This document shows, in pieces, positions 22,108 to 24,810 of a DNA stretch of 24,810 nt; within the stretch, counting starts at the first letter, position 1, and every line of letters starts with the position of its first letter. Position numbers and translations under genes: made by a program. Below the pieces are notes generated by a model that was not told where the DNA came from, did not search any database, and worked only from the letters and a program-made list of their open reading frames with translations. The stretch is from the NCBI GenBank assembly GCA_038144955.1, contig JAYQOT010000033.1:1-24810 (forward strand), read 5' to 3'. The DNA comes from Ga0077527 sp038144955. Lineage in GTDB: Bacteria; Pseudomonadota; Gammaproteobacteria; Burkholderiales; SG8-41.

Positions 22108-22749
22108 ATGTTCAAGAAAACTTCAATCAAGAATTATCTGGTGGCCGGACTGTTGATCTGGGTGCCGCTGGTCATCACGCTGTGGGTGCTGAACCTGCTC
22201 GTCGGTACCATGGACCAGACGCTGTTGTTGCTGCCCGAACGGTTCCTTACCGAGCAATGGCTGGGAATCCATGTGCCCGGTTTGGGCGTGATCCTCACGC
22301 TGCTGATTGTTTTCGGAACGGGAGTGTTCGCAGCCAACATACTGGGTCAGCGACTGGTCCAGTTCTGGGAGGGGATACTCGCGCGGATTCCGGTGGTCAA
22401 CACCATTTATCACAGCGTGAAGCAGGTCAGCGACACGCTGTTCTCTGGAACAGGACATGCGTTCCGCAAGGTGCTGCTGGTGCATTATCCGCATCCCCAG
22501 GCCTGGTCGCTGGCGTTCCAGACCAATGTTCCCGACGAGGTCGCTGCGCAGTTGCCGGAAGAGCATTTTGCAGTGTTCATTCCGACCACGCCCAGCCCGG
22601 TCAACGGTTTCTATTTTTACGTGCGACGCGATGAAGTCATCGAACTCGACATGTCAGTCGATGCAGCGTTCAAGTACATCGTGTCGATGGGCGTGGCCGC
22701 TCCGAGCACCAATGGTGCGGTGATCGAGCCGCCCGAGAACTCAAAATAA
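22108..22749 (+). CDS. DUF502 family membrane protein
   Basis: The 213-residue product matches the DUF502 family. It has two membrane helices (about residues 10-33, LVAGLLIWVPLVITLWVLNL; and 59-80, LGVILTLLIVFGTGVFAANI) followed by the family motif around ARIPVVNTIYHSVKQVSDTLF and a soluble domain with FIPTTPSPVNGFYFYVRRDEV. No function is established. It lies 22 nt before aspS. No Shine-Dalgarno sequence is evident before the ATG at 22108, which directly follows a hairpin. Confidence 0.9.
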   Translation: MFKKTSIKNYLVAGLLIWVPLVITLWVLNLLVGTMDQTLLLLPERFLTEQWLGIHVPGLGVILTLLIVFGTGVFAANILGQRLVQFWEGILARIPVVNTIYHSVKQVSDTLFSGTGHAFRKVLLVHYPHPQAWSLAFQTNVPDEVAAQLPEEHFAVFIPTTPSPVNGFYFYVRRDEVIELDMSVDAAFKYIVSMGVAAPSTNGAVIEPPENSK

Positions 22750-22751
22750 TC

Positions 22752-22773
22752 ATTTAAAATCATATATTTATAT
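22752..22773. repeat. AT-rich 22-bp element, copy 2
   Basis: It is 21/22 identical to 14300-14321, in the same orientation. It fills the gap between the DUF502 gene and aspS and its last two bases are the AT of the aspS start codon. It contains AATCATATATTTA (22758-22770), one mismatch from the IHF consensus WATCAANNNNTTR, and TAAAAT and TATATT sequences that could act as -10 elements. Confidence 0.5.
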
Positions 22774-24550
22774 GCGCAGCCAATACTGCGGTCGTATTGA
22801 CCGTTCATTCCTTGGGCAGACCGTGACCTTGTTCGGCTGGGTGCACCGGCGGCGGGATCACGGCGGTGTGATTTTCATCGATCTGCGTGATCGCGAAGGC
22901 CTGGTCCAGATCGTCTGTGATCCGGATCGCGAAGAGACCTTCCGTGTCGCCGACAGTCTGCGCAATGAATTCGTTGTCCGCGTCGAGGGCAAGGTGCGCG
23001 AGCGGCCCGCTGGCACCATCAATACCAACCTGGTAAGCGGAGAAATCGAGGTGCTGGCGAGCACGCTGGAAGTGCTCAACGCCGCACAGACGCCGCCGTT
23101 CATGATGGATGAGGAGCAGCTCTCGGAAAACGTGCGCCTGCAGTACCGTTTTCTCGATCTTCGCCGCCCGCAGATGCAGGCCAATTTGCGCCTGCGCCAC
23201 CAGGCGACGCGGGCGATCCGGCACTATCTCGACGAAAACGGCTTTATCGACGTCGAGACCCCGATGCTCTACAAGTCGACGCCCGAAGGTGCACGGGAAT
23301 TCCTGGTGCCATCGCGCATGCATGATGGCCAGTTCTACGCCTTGCCGCAGTCGCCACAGCTGTTCAAACAGCTGCTGATGATTGCGGGATATGACCGCTA
23401 CTACCAGATCGTCAAGTGTTTCCGCGACGAGGACCTGCGCGCTGACCGCCAGCCCGAGTTCACGCAGATCGATATCGAGACTTCGTTCCTGAATGAACGC
23501 GAAATACAGGATCTGATGGAAGGGCTGATCCGCCATCTGTTCAAGTCGGTCATGAACATCGAGCTGGGCGAGTTTCCGCGGTTGACCTACGCCGAGGCGA
23601 TGTCGCGTTACGGCTCGGACAAACCCGATCTTCGCGTCAAACTCGAACTGACTGATTTGAGCGACCTGATGCAGCAGGTCGAGTTCAAGGTGTTCAAGCA
23701 GGCGATTGCGCTCAAGGATGGCAAGGTAATCGCGATGCGCGTACCCGGTGGCGGGTCGCTGACGCGCAAGGAAATCGACGATTACACGGCTTTCGTTTCG
23801 ATTTACGGCGCCAAGGGTCTGGCCTACATCAAGGTCAATGACGTGACGCAACTCAACGATCAGGGTTTGCAGTCGCCGATCGTCAAGTTCCTGCCGCCGC
23901 CGGTGCTGGCTGAAATAATCAAGCGCACCGGCGCCGCCAACGGCGACGTGATTTTTTTCGGTGCTGACCGGCGCAAGGTGGTTTATGACGCACTGGGCGC
24001 GCTGCGCGTCAAACTTGGGCACGAGAAGGGGCATGCCGAAGCCGGCTGGAGGCCGTGCTGGATCGTCGATTTTCCGGCCTTCGACTACGATGAAGAAGAA
24101 AAGCGCTGGGTCGCTGCCCACCATCCCTTCACCGCCCCCAAGGACGACCATCTGGAACTGCTCTCCAGCGATCCCGGCAAGGTTCAGGCCAAGGCCTATG
24201 ACGTAGCGCTTAACGGCTGGGAAATCGGTGGCGGGTCGGTGCGTATCCACCGCGCAGAGGTGCAATCGCAGGTGTTCGCTGCCCTTGGCATTTCACCCGA
24301 GGACGCTCGTGCCAAGTTCGGATTCCTGCTCGATGCGCTGTCTTACGGCGCACCGCCACACGGCGGCATTGCCTTCGGCCTCGATCGCCTGGTCACGCTG
24401 ATGACCGGTGCTGAGTCGATACGCGAGGTCATCGCGTTTCCGAAAACCCAGCGTGGCCAGGACCTCATGGTCGAAGCCCCGAGCGTGGTCACCGAGCGCC
24501 AGCTGCGCGACCTGCATATCCGTTTGCGCAACCTGCCAAAGGCGGAGTAA
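22772..24550 (+). CDS. aspS: Aspartyl-tRNA synthetase
   Basis: The 592-residue product is a bacterial-type AspRS (590 in E. coli). An OB-fold anticodon-binding domain fills residues 1-105, followed by the class II core with motif 2 (FRDEDLRADRQPEFTQIDIE), a GAD insertion domain (about residues 285-415), and motif 3 (GGIAFGLDRLVTLM). His30 in RRRDHGG and Gly81 in RPAGT match the residues linked to relaxed tRNA(Asn) recognition in P. aeruginosa, so it is probably the non-discriminating form. The start MRSQYCGRID matches E. coli MRTEYCG. No Shine-Dalgarno sequence precedes it; the leader is almost pure A/T. Confidence 0.97.
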   Translation: MRSQYCGRIDRSFLGQTVTLFGWVHRRRDHGGVIFIDLRDREGLVQIVCDPDREETFRVADSLRNEFVVRVEGKVRERPAGTINTNLVSGEIEVLASTLEVLNAAQTPPFMMDEEQLSENVRLQYRFLDLRRPQMQANLRLRHQATRAIRHYLDENGFIDVETPMLYKSTPEGAREFLVPSRMHDGQFYALPQSPQLFKQLLMIAGYDRYYQIVKCFRDEDLRADRQPEFTQIDIETSFLNEREIQDLMEGLIRHLFKSVMNIELGEFPRLTYAEAMSRYGSDKPDLRVKLELTDLSDLMQQVEFKVFKQAIALKDGKVIAMRVPGGGSLTRKEIDDYTAFVSIYGAKGLAYIKVNDVTQLNDQGLQSPIVKFLPPPVLAEIIKRTGAANGDVIFFGADRRKVVYDALGALRVKLGHEKGHAEAGWRPCWIVDFPAFDYDEEEKRWVAAHHPFTAPKDDHLELLSSDPGKVQAKAYDVALNGWEIGGGSVRIHRAEVQSQVFAALGISPEDARAKFGFLLDALSYGAPPHGGIAFGLDRLVTLMTGAESIREVIAFPKTQRGQDLMVEAPSVVTERQLRDLHIRLRNLPKAE

Positions 24551-24568
24551 GCACTGCCGTTGCGGGCC

Positions 24569-24810
24569 ATGGATAAGCGGCAGCGCAGGAATCTCCTGTT
24601 CTGGCTGACGGGCCTCGCTGCAGCAGCCGGTGTTGCCGCGGCCCTCGCATTCAGCAACGTACCCCAGGATTCCCGAGTCAGCCTGCAGGAGCTGCCGCAG
24701 GAGGCACGACAGACTCTGCAACTGATCCGGCGCGGCGGTCCCTATCCGTACCCGCGTGATGGCAGCACCTTCGGCAACTACGAGCGACGACTGCCCGAAG
24801 CGCGGCGGGG
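24569..24810 (+). CDS. Guanyl-specific ribonuclease (RNase N1/Sa family), N-terminal part
   Basis: The open frame continues past the window edge; 80 complete codons are visible. Residues 11-28 (FWLTGLAAAAGVAAALAF) form a signal peptide or membrane anchor after a basic MDKRQRR. From about residue 39, LQELPQEARQTLQLIRRGG, PYPYPRDGSTFGNYERRLP is strikingly like RNase Sa (LPTEA, FPYSQDGVVFQNRESVLP), and Glu in NYERRLP aligns with the catalytic Glu54. The catalytic Arg and His would lie downstream. The enzyme should cleave RNA after G outside the cytoplasm. A TTG at 24560 could add three residues. No clear ribosome binding site is seen. Confidence 0.82.
   Translation, partial: MDKRQRRNLLFWLTGLAAAAGVAAALAFSNVPQDSRVSLQELPQEARQTLQLIRRGGPYPYPRDGSTFGNYERRLPEARR

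Noticed and set aside
22805..24265. A 486-codon open frame on the minus strand opposite aspS.
   Set aside because: It lies wholly within aspS, has low-complexity shadow composition and matches no family. High GC and codon bias of aspS produce open antisense frames.
1..24810. Insertion sequences, CRISPR arrays, tRNA or rRNA genes, prophage or integrase genes.
   Set aside because: None seen. Genes are tightly packed housekeeping genes with no direct-repeat arrays, transposase motifs or attachment-site duplications.

Overview
This window is chromosomal housekeeping DNA from a proteobacterium, most likely a betaproteobacterium. The evidence for that placement is infA lying between secY and rpmJ (E. 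coli-type gammaproteobacteria lack it there), the sequence character of S3, L2, S11 and the RpoA tail (ending in NWPPAGLEKV), and the uvrA / MFS transporter / ssb and fmdB / DUF502 / aspS neighbourhoods. The genus cannot be named from sequence reading alone. There are no mobile elements, CRISPR arrays, tRNAs, rRNAs or phage genes.

Positions 1-14276 (+ strand) are the end of tuf followed by the merged S10, spc and alpha ribosomal protein operons: rpsJ-rplC-rplD-rplW-rplB-rpsS-rplV-rpsC-rplP-rpmC-rpsQ, then rplN-rplX-rplE-rpsN-rpsH-rplF-rplR-rpsE-rpmD-rplO-secY-infA-rpmJ, then rpsM-rpsK-rpsD-rpoA-rplQ. Genes are tightly packed, many with ATGA or TAATG overlaps. A sigma70-type promoter lies before rplN (spc) and a better one before rpsM (alpha). 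A strong bidirectional terminator closes the cluster at 14248-14276. Together these genes supply ribosomal proteins, the Sec translocon channel, initiation factor 1 and the RNA polymerase alpha subunit.

Positions 14334-18508 (- strand) are a two-gene unit, uvrA followed by a MOFRL-type glycerate 2-kinase gene, overlapping by ATGA. Divergent from uvrA is an MFS efflux-type transporter gene, then ssb (18597-20309, + strand), ended by a terminator. Acetate kinase (20354-21544, - strand) converges on ssb. From 21735 a + strand group reads fmdB-like zinc ribbon, DUF502 membrane protein, aspS and the 5' part of a membrane-anchored or exported RNase N1/Sa-family ribonuclease that is cut by the window edge.

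No undescribed multi-gene system is visible. The points most worth checking are a Lys/Ala-rich extension of about 54 residues at the N terminus of ribosomal protein L5 that no alternative start can remove; a canonical four-tract G-quadruplex pattern in the spc leader; an almost identical 22-bp AT-rich element found twice (after the rplQ terminator and running into the aspS start codon), each copy holding an IHF-like core; a structured 90-nt gap between rpsJ and rplC; and a perfect 14-bp palindrome just upstream of ackA.
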